64,000 nt of DNA, taken from contig SAYS01000004.1 in NCBI GenBank assembly GCA_004015825.1, positions 1 through 64,000 of the forward strand, in the 5' to 3' direction. Shown here piece by piece: positions 26,246-35,079 of the stretch. This stretch comes from Halovenus amylolytica (GTDB lineage: Archaea > Halobacteriota > Halobacteria > Halobacteriales > Haloarculaceae). Below the pieces are notes generated by a model. The model was given only the letters and a program-made list of their open reading frames with translations. It made no database searches and had not been told where the DNA came from. The translations under genes were made by a program, and so were the position numbers. Every line of letters starts with the position of its first letter. The first letter of the stretch is position 1.

Positions 26246-26965
26246 ATGGAACCATCATTCGGCTCCCAGTTTTCGATCGGACAGCACGCCGGACGGCTGG
26301 AGACGGGCCCGTACGAACCCGAACTAGGGTCGCTCCCGAACGGCGACAGCGACGAGGAGACAGTAAACAAGACGGGGACGACGACCATCGGGATCGCGAC
26401 AGAGAACGGGGTCGTCATCGCGACGGACATGCGCGCCAGCCTGGGTGGCCGGTTCGTCTCGAACAAGAACGTCCAGAAAGTCGAACAGATTCACCCGACT
26501 GCGGCGCTGACACTCGTCGGCTCTGTCGGCGGCGCCCAGTCCTTTATCCGGACACTCCGCGCCGAAGTCAATCTGTACGAGGCACGCCGGGGGAACGATA
26601 TGAGTATGCAGGCGCTGTCGACGCTCGCTGGCAACTTCGCTCGCGGGGGGCCGTTTCTGGCGATCAACCCGATTCTCGGCGGCGTCGACGAAGAGGGGAG
26701 CCACGTCTACAGCATCGATCCAGCGGGCGGTGTGATGGAAGACGACTACACGGTCACAGGCTCCGGACTGACCGTCGCCTACGGGACACTCGAAGATAGA
26801 TACGAGCCGGATCTCTCGATCGATGAGGCTCGAAGTGTGGCAGCTGCCGGCGTCGAAGCCGCCGCAGAGCGTGATACCGGCTCCGGTAACGGCGTCTACA
26901 TCGCCGAAGTGACCGAGGAAGGCGTCGACATCGACGACTACGACCTCGGCGAAATCGAGATCTGA
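26246..26965 (+). CDS. psmB: Proteasome beta subunit
   Basis: 239 residues. A 44-residue propeptide ends at G44, so autoprocessing exposes T45 (KTG-TTTIGIA) as the N-terminal nucleophile. D61 (mature D17) and K78 (equivalent to K33 after a one-residue insertion) complete the active site. Seven such subunits form each inner ring of the 20S core. The alpha and PAN genes are not in the window. Confidence 0.96.
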   Translation: MEPSFGSQFSIGQHAGRLETGPYEPELGSLPNGDSDEETVNKTGTTTIGIATENGVVIATDMRASLGGRFVSNKNVQKVEQIHPTAALTLVGSVGGAQSFIRTLRAEVNLYEARRGNDMSMQALSTLAGNFARGGPFLAINPILGGVDEEGSHVYSIDPAGGVMEDDYTVTGSGLTVAYGTLEDRYEPDLSIDEARSVAAAGVEAAAERDTGSGNGVYIAEVTEEGVDIDDYDLGEIEI

Positions 26966-26972
26966 TCGCGGG

Positions 26973-27176
26973 CTATTCCGTGTAACTCTCCGCCCCAGAT
27001 ATCAGAAATCCGGTCATCGCAGTGAGGATTGCGATACTGCCGACGGCAAAGACGGCGATCTGAAATATCTGGCCACTGAGAGTCTGTGCTGCCGTCAGAA
27101 CGAACAGCCCAGTCACGAAGACGATCAACACCAGCAACCGAATGAATCGGGCGAGGTCGAAGCCGTTACTCGCCAC
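26973..27176 (-). CDS. Small two-helix membrane protein
   Basis: 67 residues with two hydrophobic helices (~12-32 and ~38-58). Its start overlaps the end of the upstream membrane gene by 11 bases, so the two are one operon. No domain is recognised. Confidence 0.65.
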   Translation of the reverse strand: MASNGFDLARFIRLLVLIVFVTGLFVLTAAQTLSGQIFQIAVFAVGSIAILTAMTGFLISGAESYTE

Positions 27177-27414
27177 GGGATCTCACCACGTGAATGATGC
27201 CCTTGTAGTCAGGATTACCGAGCGAGTGGATCGACTGACAGATCCACATCCCCGCCGTGAAGTTCAGCAGTGCAACGAAAGAGAGGCGTCCGACCTCTCC
27301 GTCGACGAAAAATGCCGAAATAACCGCACCAATCAGTCCGAGCGCCATTATCACGTGAGTAATCAACGACCGATTGCCAAATGGCTGCAACTGCCGAACG
27401 ACTCCTGAGACCAT
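27166..27414 (-). CDS. Small two-helix membrane protein
   Basis: 82 residues with two hydrophobic helices (~19-37 and ~44-62) and a polar C-terminus. First gene of a two-gene unit with the overlapping membrane protein. No family is recognised; the pair may form a small membrane complex, which is a guess. Confidence 0.6.
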   Translation of the reverse strand: MVSGVVRQLQPFGNRSLITHVIMALGLIGAVISAFFVDGEVGRLSFVALLNFTAGMWICQSIHSLGNPDYKGIIHVVRSRGE

Positions 27415-27525
27415 GGAATATTACAGGGTCGTAGACATTTAATTAAGGACATCATACCCTTGGTCAGACGGGAGTCAGCCAGCGGGCTGACGAAGATTGA
27501 TACGGCTCGAACGGTGACGGGGTGT

Positions 27526-27795
27526 ATGGAAGAGCTTACGTTCCGTCTCCCGGCCGAGACGAAGGCATCACTGCAGGCCGAGGCGACGGATCGAGGCGTC
27601 ACACTGGGTGAGCATCTCCGGGACATTATCGAGACCTACCGGGGGCAGACACACCAGAACCGCCCGTCGGTCGACATCGAGTACGCCCACTCTGTCGACA
27701 GACCGATAGCGACGACCGACACCAGCCACGACGGTCGTTCTGACAGCGAAGAAATCGGCTCTTTTAGCTACGGTTCGCGGTCGATATTCTCCTGA
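27526..27795 (+). CDS. Ribbon-helix-helix-like small DNA-binding protein
   Basis: 89 residues from the ATG at 27526. MEELTFRLPAETKASLQAEATDRGVTLGEHLRDII has the strand-helix-helix layout of CopG/MetJ-type repressors. The C-terminal half is polar and probably disordered. No toxin gene is adjacent, so an antitoxin role is not supported. A regulator is likely; its targets are unknown. Confidence 0.65.
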   Translation: MEELTFRLPAETKASLQAEATDRGVTLGEHLRDIIETYRGQTHQNRPSVDIEYAHSVDRPIATTDTSHDGRSDSEEIGSFSYGSRSIFS

Positions 27796-27807
27796 ACCCA
27801 GCTCGGC

Positions 27808-28110
27808 CTATTCGGCGCGCTCTGCCAGCACGATCAGTGCCTCGCTGTCTTCGACTGCACGGGGAGACACCTCGGTTCTGCCGTCGAATCGAACGATATC
27901 ACCGGCCTCGAAACTGAACATCTCGTCGTCGAGTGTCAGATTCAGCTGGCCGCTTCGGACGTAGATAACGATCTGTTTCTCCGGGTGCGTATGTGGATCG
28001 ACCTGTTCGCCGGCATCGAGCTGGAGTCGGATGACTGCGGGGTCGCCAGCCTCGAACGGGCGGGCGTGTGGCGTTGCCGTCAACTCGTCGAGTGAGTTCG
28101 TTTCGACCAT
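27808..28110 (-). CDS. Cupin domain protein
   Basis: 100 residues from the ATG at 28110 (MVETNSLDEL). It is a single conserved cupin barrel with motif 1 VDPHTHPEKQIVIYVRSG (metal-ligand His, His, and Glu) and motif 2 FEAGDIVRFDGRTEV, which lacks the usual second His. A small-molecule sensor or isomerase-like function is possible. It is divergent from the peroxiredoxin gene. Confidence 0.85.
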   Translation of the reverse strand: MVETNSLDELTATPHARPFEAGDPAVIRLQLDAGEQVDPHTHPEKQIVIYVRSGQLNLTLDDEMFSFEAGDIVRFDGRTEVSPRAVEDSEALIVLAERAE

Positions 28111-28274
28111 CTTACTCTGTGGGCTCCTGCAGTGGTTCGTTTGTCGAGGACATTGCACTCGAAGTAGCTCTGTCCCGCCAGGGGGATGAGAGTTGCACCG
28201 AATATATTCGACTGTCACTCACCGTCGGTTCGAAGTCTGATCCTTTTTATTCGTGGCGGCCCAGTGATAATACG

Positions 28275-28748
28275 ATGGTATCAGAAAACGATTCCGCACC
28301 GACTTTTACCGCGAAATTCGGAACGAGTGATCACGAACCGTTTGATCTCGAAGAGGAACTCGGCGACGGTCCTGTCGTCCTTGCCTTCTTCCCGGGCGCC
28401 TTCACACCACCATGTAGCAACGAGATGATCGCGCTGCAGGATCACCTCGGCGATTTCGAGGCTGCCGGCGCGAAACTGTTCGGCATCAGCGCAGACTCCC
28501 CGTTCTCACAGGGTGCCTTCCGCGAGGAACACGGCATCGAGTTCGACCTGGTCAGCGACATGGACGGCGATACGATCCGAGCGTACGATCTTGAAATGGA
28601 GATCCCAGATCTCGGCCTCTACGGCATCGCAAACCGCGCAGTGTTCGTCCTCGACGAAGATGGCACAGTCACGTACAAGTGGGTCGCGGACGATCCGACC
28701 AACGAACCCGACTACGACGAACTGCTCCACGCCGTCGAGAGCGCATAG
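28275..28748 (+). CDS. Peroxiredoxin (AhpC/TSA family)
   Basis: 157 residues from the ATG at 28275, which a TATA box (TTTTTAT, 28244-28250) supports as leaderless. The peroxidatic cysteine is C47 in AFTPPCSNE, and no other Cys is seen, so this is a one-Cys type that needs an external thiol. It reduces peroxides in the cytosol. The glutaredoxin in this window is one possible partner but there is no direct evidence. Confidence 0.93.
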   Translation: MVSENDSAPTFTAKFGTSDHEPFDLEEELGDGPVVLAFFPGAFTPPCSNEMIALQDHLGDFEAAGAKLFGISADSPFSQGAFREEHGIEFDLVSDMDGDTIRAYDLEMEIPDLGLYGIANRAVFVLDEDGTVTYKWVADDPTNEPDYDELLHAVESA

Positions 28749-28808
28749 ACGGAACCTCCCGTCGATTTTTTGCGGTGGGCTAAAATACCGCGGGCCGGTA
28801 GCAGACGC

Positions 28809-30164
28809 ATGGAGTTGTTCGGGACCGCAGGGATACGCGGACCAGTTACGAATATCACGCCAGAGCTCGCGATGGCCGTGGGACGAGCGGTGGCCAGGCG
28901 GCTACAGGACGGCGAGACGGAGTCGGTGGTTATCGCGCGCGACGGGCGCGAAACGGGGGAGACACTCGCCAGTGCGATCGAAGCCGGGGTGACCAGCGGC
29001 GGGCTGACCGTCCACCGCGCTGGGCAGCTCCCGACGCCGGGACTTGCCTACGCCTCACAGGGGCGTCACGGGATCATGCTCACTGCGAGTCACAACCCCC
29101 CGACGGACAACGGGATCAAACTGTTCGCCGACGGCAGCGAGTACGATTCGGCGGCCGAAGCGGAAATCGAAGCACTCGTCGAAGACCACCAATCGGCGAC
29201 GAAGTGGGACCACTGGGGAACCACCGAGGACCTCTCGGTGCTCGATTCGTATCTGGACGCTGTGACAGAGTACGCGAGCGGCTACGGCGCAAATCTGGAC
29301 GGGATCGAGGTCGCCGTCGACTGCGGGACTGGGATGGCGAGTATCGCGACGCCAGAGGTACTGGAGAATCTCGGTGCGGAGACGCGGGCTTTGAACGCGA
29401 ACGTCGACGGCCATTTCACCGCCCGCGAGAGCAAACCGACGGCCGAGACACTGACCACGCTCCGATCGTTCGTCGCAGGGGGAGCAGTGCTGGGGATCGG
29501 TCACGACGGCGACGCCGACCGGATCGTCATCGTCGACAGCGAGGGTGAGGTCGTCCACGAGGACACCGTACTCGCGATTTTCGCAGAACACTACGTCCGG
29601 GAAAGTGAGGCTGGTGATCCGGTCGTTCTGACGACACCGAACGCATCTGGACGGATCGACGAACGGGTCGAGGTCGCAGGCGGCCGTGTCGAACGAACCA
29701 GTCTCGGGACCCTCCACGAGGGAATCGCGGCTGTCAGAGACGACGGAAGCGCGGAGACAGAACTCGTCTTCGCAGCCGAACCCTGGAAACACATTCACCC
29801 GGCGTTCGGCGAGTGGATCGACGGCATCGCGTCCGCAGCGGTCTTTTCGCGGCTCGTCGCCAGCGAGGGACTCGATACGCTTCGGGAGCCAGTCTCCGAA
29901 CGGCCCTATCGGAAGGAGAGTGTCCCGTGTCCGGACGAGCAGAAAGCGGCCGCGATGGCCCGACTCCAGACGACACTTCCGGAGACGTTTCCGGAGGCGA
30001 GCGTCGACACCGAGTACGGCATCCGTCTGGATCTGGCCGGCGGTGCCTGGACACTGGTCCGACCGAGCGGCACCGAGCCGTACATCCGGATCTACGCCGA
30101 GAGCGAAGACGTGGAGCAACTGGTCGAGACGGTCCGCAACGCTGTCGAAAACGCGATCGAGTGA
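28809..30164 (+). CDS. glmM: Phosphoglucosamine mutase-type phosphohexomutase
   Basis: 451 residues from the ATG at 28809. The phosphoserine loop is TASHNPP with S94. The metal loop is GHDGDADR, the sugar loop is near FAAEP, and the phosphate loop is RPSGTEPYIR. All four mutase motifs are intact. The protein starts MELFGTAGIRG, the GlmM-type N-terminus. It should make glucosamine-1-phosphate for surface sugar synthesis; phosphomannomutase activity is an alternative in archaea. Confidence 0.9.
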   Translation: MELFGTAGIRGPVTNITPELAMAVGRAVARRLQDGETESVVIARDGRETGETLASAIEAGVTSGGLTVHRAGQLPTPGLAYASQGRHGIMLTASHNPPTDNGIKLFADGSEYDSAAEAEIEALVEDHQSATKWDHWGTTEDLSVLDSYLDAVTEYASGYGANLDGIEVAVDCGTGMASIATPEVLENLGAETRALNANVDGHFTARESKPTAETLTTLRSFVAGGAVLGIGHDGDADRIVIVDSEGEVVHEDTVLAIFAEHYVRESEAGDPVVLTTPNASGRIDERVEVAGGRVERTSLGTLHEGIAAVRDDGSAETELVFAAEPWKHIHPAFGEWIDGIASAAVFSRLVASEGLDTLREPVSERPYRKESVPCPDEQKAAAMARLQTTLPETFPEASVDTEYGIRLDLAGGAWTLVRPSGTEPYIRIYAESEDVEQLVETVRNAVENAIE

Positions 30165-30221
30165 GCAACCGTTTGGTTTACTCGTATTCGATCCGACAAG
30201 TGGATCGAAGGGCTGTGACCG

Positions 30222-31769
30222 TCAGGGCTCCACCTCTTTCGGCAGCGAAATCTCGATACAGGTCCCTGTTGTGGCCCCCTTCGCCCGAATGTCGCCACCT
30301 ACGCTTTCGACGACCCAGTGGACGAGCCACAGCCCCAGCCCGCTGCCGTGGATCAGCGGTGATTCCTCGCCAGAGAGGAGGATGGCCCGTTCCTGCTCGG
30401 GAAGGCCTGGGCCATCGTCCGAGATCTGTATCGTGACCGCATCTGCCCGCTCCGCGACTGTGAGTGTGACCGTCGGTGCCTCTCCACCGTGTTTTGCGGC
30501 GTTGTCTGCAAGCTCCCACACCGCTGTTTCGAGACGTGGGGCAGTCTCCGTCACCACCTGCGGTGGGGCCTCGGTCGAGACAGATGCCCCGGGATATCGT
30601 TGTTCGATCTGTGAGCCGGCACGCTGGACGATGGGAACGATATCTTTCGACGACATCGTCGGTGGACTCTGAATCGTTTCCTCTAGTTCACGAGCAGTTT
30701 CACTAAGAGCGATCAGTCGTTCACTCGTTTCGACGATTCGGGTAGCGAACTCTTCGTTTTCCCCCTTGACCCGCCGCTGCAACGTCTCCGCAAACCCCTG
30801 CACGACAGTAATGTCGTTTCGCAGATTGTGTCGAAGTACCCGGTTTAACACCTTGATCAGCCGCTGGCGACGGAACCGATCGGTTGCATCCCGGACGGTT
30901 CCCTGTGCCGCCACGATCTGGTCGGGTGTCCGTCGGTCGGCGTCGTCGTCGTAGATCGGTACGACCCGAACGTCGATGAACACCCGTGAGCCATGTTTGT
31001 GTTTCAGTGGCAGATACTGTTGTTCGATCGTCTCTCCGTTCAAGACCTGTTCGAACAGATCGACTGCCAGTGCTGTCGTCTCGTCGTCCGGAACCAGATC
31101 GGTAAACGACTCGTCGAGAAACAGTTCCCGTTCGTATCCGAGGAGTTCTTCGAACGACGGTGAGAGGAAGGTGAACCGACCGCTGGTATCGATCCGGAAC
31201 ACCAGATCGAAGCTCGATTCGACGATCGCGTTGTATATCTCACGCTGTTCGTCAAGTTTCGATTCGCGGTTTTCGAGTTCCCGCTCGTACTCGCGTTGCT
31301 GGACAGCCTGCCCGATGAGGCCCGCAAGGAGTTCGACAAAGTATTCCTCCGGATCGCTGAAGGCTTTCTCCCGACTGCTATAATCGGCGAAACAGACCGT
31401 GCCGTAGGTTTCGTCGTCGACGACAACTCTGGCACCGATGTACGCCCCGAGACGGAAATTGTCGATCGCACGCTGGGAGATTACCGACGCATCTCTGACA
31501 TCCTGTACCGAGAGTGCGTTGTCGATTTCGACTGTCCGATAACAGTAGGCCTCTTCGAGTGGACAGCGCTTGCCGGGTTGAATCCGGGGGCTGTCACCAA
31601 CAGCCTGGACGATCTCCTGTGTCCCTCCGTCGATCCGTGTAAAAAAGGCGACCGGCAGATCGAGATAGTCGGACCCGAGAGTGAGTGCCCGCTCGATCGT
31701 CTCGGAGAACTCTGTCTCGGGTCGAGAAAAGATATCGTACAGTTGCTCTCGATACCTCCGATCTCTCAT
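30222..31769 (-). CDS. GAF-PAS sensor histidine kinase
   Basis: 515 residues with no membrane segment. Order: GAF domain (~20-165), linker coil, PAS domain (~175-300), then the kinase core. The phosphoacceptor helix has LRHNLRNDIT, the N-box is ELADNAAKHG, G1 is SDDGPGLPEQ and G2 is GSGLGLWLV. This is the soluble haloarchaeal kinase type. No response regulator adjoins it. Its promoter is probably the TATA-like element on the minus strand near 31795. The ligand is not predictable. Confidence 0.93.
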   Translation of the reverse strand: MRDRRYREQLYDIFSRPETEFSETIERALTLGSDYLDLPVAFFTRIDGGTQEIVQAVGDSPRIQPGKRCPLEEAYCYRTVEIDNALSVQDVRDASVISQRAIDNFRLGAYIGARVVVDDETYGTVCFADYSSREKAFSDPEEYFVELLAGLIGQAVQQREYERELENRESKLDEQREIYNAIVESSFDLVFRIDTSGRFTFLSPSFEELLGYERELFLDESFTDLVPDDETTALAVDLFEQVLNGETIEQQYLPLKHKHGSRVFIDVRVVPIYDDDADRRTPDQIVAAQGTVRDATDRFRRQRLIKVLNRVLRHNLRNDITVVQGFAETLQRRVKGENEEFATRIVETSERLIALSETARELEETIQSPPTMSSKDIVPIVQRAGSQIEQRYPGASVSTEAPPQVVTETAPRLETAVWELADNAAKHGGEAPTVTLTVAERADAVTIQISDDGPGLPEQERAILLSGEESPLIHGSGLGLWLVHWVVESVGGDIRAKGATTGTCIEISLPKEVEP

Positions 31770-31840
31770 TACAGGCTACTAATGTGGGCGGCGTTTATTT
31801 TAGTGCTGCCTCCTGAAAGTGAGACTACTATTCGCGGCTA

Positions 31841-31872
31841 AACTCCGGATCGATCATCTGAGCGGACATCGG
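31841..31872 (-). repeat. Copy of the SDR gene's 3' tail (displaced)
   Basis: 32 bases identical to 33293-33324. Read on the minus strand they encode MSAQMIDPEFS plus a stop, i.e. the C-terminus of the SDR gene, but with synonymous differences just outside the identical core. It is separated from the SDR gene by the acetamidase gene. Confidence 0.85.
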
Positions 31873-31953
31873 TACTATTTCGACTTGCTCTCGTTCTGAT
31901 ATATAGTTCACCGGAATCAAGGAAATGACGCAAAAACAGTTGAAGTAGGAGAC

Positions 31954-33123
31954 TCAGAATTGCTCGTCGAGTGCTGCTGGGTCGATCTCGCCACCGTCAT
32001 CCCCGAAGAGTGATTTTGGAATCATCGCGTGAATCCCTTCGTTTCCATCGACAACCTGCGAGATATTGAAATCAATAGCCATGCTCCCCAGCCGGTAGGC
32101 ATCAGCAGGGCTGAGGCCTTTTTGTCCTACCAGAAACGAAATTGTCTCTCTGACCGCGTGTTTCATCGCATCGTCTAAGTCCTGATTGATACCCATCGTG
32201 ATGTAGTGGCTGTCGGTTTCGGCGACGGGCCAATCGAGTCGTCCGTCCGTCTTGTGGAGCGTAAAATTGAACGTCCCAGTCATCGACGTCTCTGCAGCTG
32301 TGACACATATCTCGCCGTTACCCTGAGCGGCGTGGCCATCACCCGCCCAAAACAGTGCACCTTCCGTGTTCACTGGGAAATAAATCGAGGTTCCGACACC
32401 GAGCTGGCGCAGATCCATGTTCCCACCGAAGTAATCCGGCGGACCGGTACTTACTCGGCCCGTCGAGGCCGGCGGACTGACTGCCATTATCCCGAAGAAG
32501 GGATCAAGTGGAAATTCAATATCCTCGTTGAAGTGGGCTGTTTCGGTCTCCAGATCGAACGGCACTGCATGTGTTTCAGACCACGGGAACTCCTCCGGTA
32601 GGGCCCCCGCATTCGGAGCAAACAAGTTGATTCCGTATGGTGCTCTGAGTTCGATATCACTGACGTGAACTTCGAGTATATCGCCCGGCTCTGCATCGTT
32701 TACGTAGATTGGGCCAGTGACAACGTGTGGACCGGGGCCAGTGTAGGGCACTTCTTCTTTGACAGTCAGTTCGTCCTCAAGTATATCCTCTTCTGCGATC
32801 CCCTCACTCAGGAGGAATTCTTCGTGGTTGTCGCGAGGGATCGTCACTGTTTCCATCGTCACAGTATCTCCAGACTCTATTTCGAGGACAGGTTCGCGCG
32901 ATGGATCGAATCCTCCCCAATCTACTGTCTCTGGGGTTGATTCTACCGTATGGCTCTCTCCGGATTCTTGCTGAGTACTACTGGATAGGAAGGCGGCACT
33001 CGGACCACTGACAGCTGTGGCGGCACCTACGATACCCGTCGCTTTCAAAACCGACCGACGTCCCACTGATGGTTCCGAATCTGATTCGGCTGATTGTGTA
33101 GCATCTATTGTATTTTCTTCCAT
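31954..33123 (-). CDS. Tat-exported acetamidase/formamidase
   Basis: 389 residues. The N-terminus has a twin-arginine signal (GRRSVLKATG with R22 and R23, then a hydrophobic stretch ending AAFL). The rest is an FmdA/AmdA-like enzyme (GPHVVTGPIYV, GDILEVHV, SPPASTGRVSTGPP, GDGHAAQGNGEI), which deaminates formamide or acetamide. Export of this enzyme is unusual. GC is visibly lower than in the neighbours. The gene lies between two copies of the SDR 3' tail, suggesting acquisition. TATA candidate AATTTATAAATAG (~33160-33172) lies upstream. Confidence 0.88.
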   Translation of the reverse strand: MEENTIDATQSAESDSEPSVGRRSVLKATGIVGAATAVSGPSAAFLSSSTQQESGESHTVESTPETVDWGGFDPSREPVLEIESGDTVTMETVTIPRDNHEEFLLSEGIAEEDILEDELTVKEEVPYTGPGPHVVTGPIYVNDAEPGDILEVHVSDIELRAPYGINLFAPNAGALPEEFPWSETHAVPFDLETETAHFNEDIEFPLDPFFGIMAVSPPASTGRVSTGPPDYFGGNMDLRQLGVGTSIYFPVNTEGALFWAGDGHAAQGNGEICVTAAETSMTGTFNFTLHKTDGRLDWPVAETDSHYITMGINQDLDDAMKHAVRETISFLVGQKGLSPADAYRLGSMAIDFNISQVVDGNEGIHAMIPKSLFGDDGGEIDPAALDEQF

Positions 33124-33216
33124 TTAGATTGACACCAAGCGAGCATTCCAATGTCATCTATTTATAAATTATCCACTAGTACACCGTGAGATCACCAAAG
33201 TGATAAAACATTTGAA

Positions 33217-33240
33217 GGTATAATATTTTATTATTATACC
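33217..33240. repeat. 9-bp inverted repeat, AT-rich
   Basis: GGTATAATA / TATTATACC with a TTTTAT loop. It sits 37 bases after the SDR stop and upstream of acetamidase, so it could be an SDR terminator or an operator. Confidence 0.5.
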
Positions 33241-33276
33241 ATATTTTGTAAAATTATTAAATAACCGTTAGTGGAG

Positions 33277-34143
33277 TTACTCCGACCGACTGAACTCCGG
33301 ATCGATCATCTGAGCGGACATCGGAACCGGATCACCCTCTGTCAGGTTGTATTTCGAGAACTCCTCGACGCCGGCCTCAGCCAGCAGTTCCTCGTCGTAC
33401 ACCGCGTTCCCGGTAAACTCGGCAGGATCGCGGCGCAGGATTTCGAGGACAGTATCGGAGACGATCTCTGGTGTTCGCCAGTCGTCTTCGGTCCCCATTC
33501 CGAAGTATCTGGTCGCGCGAGTGTCGATCGCGGTGACGGGCCAGAAGGCGTTACAGCCGACGTCGAAATTGCTGAGTTCGCCGGCCAGCGACATCGTCAT
33601 AAAAGTCATTCCGAGTTTCGACCAGGTGTAGGGGCCGCTGCCCGGCGAGCGGTCGGTCTTGATCGGCGGTGCGTTCGTCAGCACCCAGGCATCGGCTTCG
33701 ATCTCCTTGAGATGGTCGGCAAAGTAGTGGCAGACGAGATAGGTCCCGCGAGCGTTGACGTCGTTGAGCAGATCGAACCGGTTCGGCGGCAGATCTTCGA
33801 TCTTTTCGGGCTGGATCGCACTCGCGTTGTTGATGACGATGTTCACCTCGCCGAAGTGATCGATCGCTTCCTCGACGGCCGACTCGACGTTTTCTTCTTC
33901 CCGGACGTTCAGCTGGATTGGAAGCGCATCGACGCCGAGTTCCTCGGCCTCGCGGGCAGTCTGCTCGATGGTCCCTTCCAGATCTTTCTCCTCGCCGTAG
34001 TCGTCGTTTTCGCTGGTCTTCCCGGTCGAGACGATGTTACAGCCCTGTTCGGCGAGTGCGAGCGCGATTGCCTTGCCAATCCCCCGCGTGGTGCCAGTAA
34101 TGAACGCTGTACTGCCAGAGAGATCGGGCCTGTCCAGACTCAT
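33277..34143 (-). CDS. SDR family oxidoreductase (HSDL2-like)
   Basis: 288 residues. TGTTRGIGKAI is the NAD(P) motif and NNASAI the second; the catalytic pair Y-T-W-S-K is present. The active-site serine position reads N-A-P-P, where HSDL2-type proteins have S-P-P, so the Ser may be lost. It starts a run with a crotonase gene ~60 bases upstream on the same strand. A role on acyl-CoA or lipid intermediates is a guess. The last 12 codons exist a second time at ~31841. Confidence 0.85.
   Translation of the reverse strand: MSLDRPDLSGSTAFITGTTRGIGKAIALALAEQGCNIVSTGKTSENDDYGEEKDLEGTIEQTAREAEELGVDALPIQLNVREEENVESAVEEAIDHFGEVNIVINNASAIQPEKIEDLPPNRFDLLNDVNARGTYLVCHYFADHLKEIEADAWVLTNAPPIKTDRSPGSGPYTWSKLGMTFMTMSLAGELSNFDVGCNAFWPVTAIDTRATRYFGMGTEDDWRTPEIVSDTVLEILRRDPAEFTGNAVYDEELLAEAGVEEFSKYNLTEGDPVPMSAQMIDPEFSRSE
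33293..33324 (-). repeat. 3' tail of SDR gene, repeat partner
   Basis: Second of the two identical 32-base copies; here it is part of the intact SDR gene. Confidence 0.85.
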
Positions 34144-34206
34144 GTCAGCCCGATTCGGTTGCCTCCCTGATAAGCGTGAGTAAACCCCAAACGCAATCGC
34201 TGCCGT

Positions 34207-34995
34207 TTATTCTCCGTCGAACTCGGGTGTCTCCTTGTTGATGAACGCGTTCACGCCGGTCTCGAAATCCTCGCTCTCGAAGGCGGCCCGCAGTCCGTCG
34301 GTCTCGGCGTCGATCGCCTCGTCGAAGGAACGGTTGATCCCGCTCTGAAGGAGTTGTTTCGACTGTTTCAGGGCGACAGTCGGCCCCGTGGTGATCGTTT
34401 CGACGATCTCTCGGCATCGCTGTTCGAACTCGTCGTCCGGAAAGACACGACTCACGAGATCGAGTTCCTCCGCGCGTTCGGCGTCGATCAACTCCCCCGT
34501 GTAGACGAGATCCATCGCCTTCTTCTCGCCGACAGCACGGGGTAACAGGAAGGAGGTGCCCGAATCGACCGAGAGCCCGATCCGGCGGAAGCCGAAACTC
34601 AGCTGTGCGCGCTCGCTGGCGAGGACGACGTCACAGGCCAGCGCGAGCGATGCACCGGCCCCGAAGGCTGGGCCGTCGACTTTCGCGACGGTCGGAATCG
34701 AACACTCGTAGAGACGCTGTACGGAGCGGTTGATCGGCAGCGCGACTTCCTGGAGCAGTTCCGCCATCTCGCGGTCGTCAGAGAGCGCTTCGAGCATCGA
34801 TTTGATGTCGCCGCCGGCACAGAAGTTGGCCTCCGAGCCCTGGACGACGAGACAGCGCGCGTCACTGCTTTCGGCTTCCTCGACTGCCTCGGTTATTTCT
34901 GTAGCCATCTCGAGGGTGAGAGCGTTACGCAGTGCGGGGTTCGTCAGTGTGATTGTCGCCGTCTCGTCGACCAGATCGTACTGGATCGTCTCCAT
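34207..34995 (-). CDS. Enoyl-CoA hydratase/isomerase (PaaG-like crotonase)
   Basis: 262 residues from the ATG at 34995. Crotonase features are FCAGGDI (oxyanion hole), GAGASLALACDVVLAS and LPRAVGEKKAMDL. The first catalytic Glu of crotonase (rat Glu144) is replaced by Arg (GFRRIG), while the second position has Asp (AMDLV). This pattern is like PaaG/MenB-group isomerases, so a double-bond isomerase is more likely than a hydratase. Coupled distantly with the SDR gene. Confidence 0.85.
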   Translation of the reverse strand: METIQYDLVDETATITLTNPALRNALTLEMATEITEAVEEAESSDARCLVVQGSEANFCAGGDIKSMLEALSDDREMAELLQEVALPINRSVQRLYECSIPTVAKVDGPAFGAGASLALACDVVLASERAQLSFGFRRIGLSVDSGTSFLLPRAVGEKKAMDLVYTGELIDAERAEELDLVSRVFPDDEFEQRCREIVETITTGPTVALKQSKQLLQSGINRSFDEAIDAETDGLRAAFESEDFETGVNAFINKETPEFDGE

Positions 34996-35079
34996 ATCCC
35001 AGCCTGCGCCCACTGCTACCTAAAACTGTGTGGGAATCGACCGGAAAACAGTCATCTGGACAGAGCCTGTAGCTGTGGT

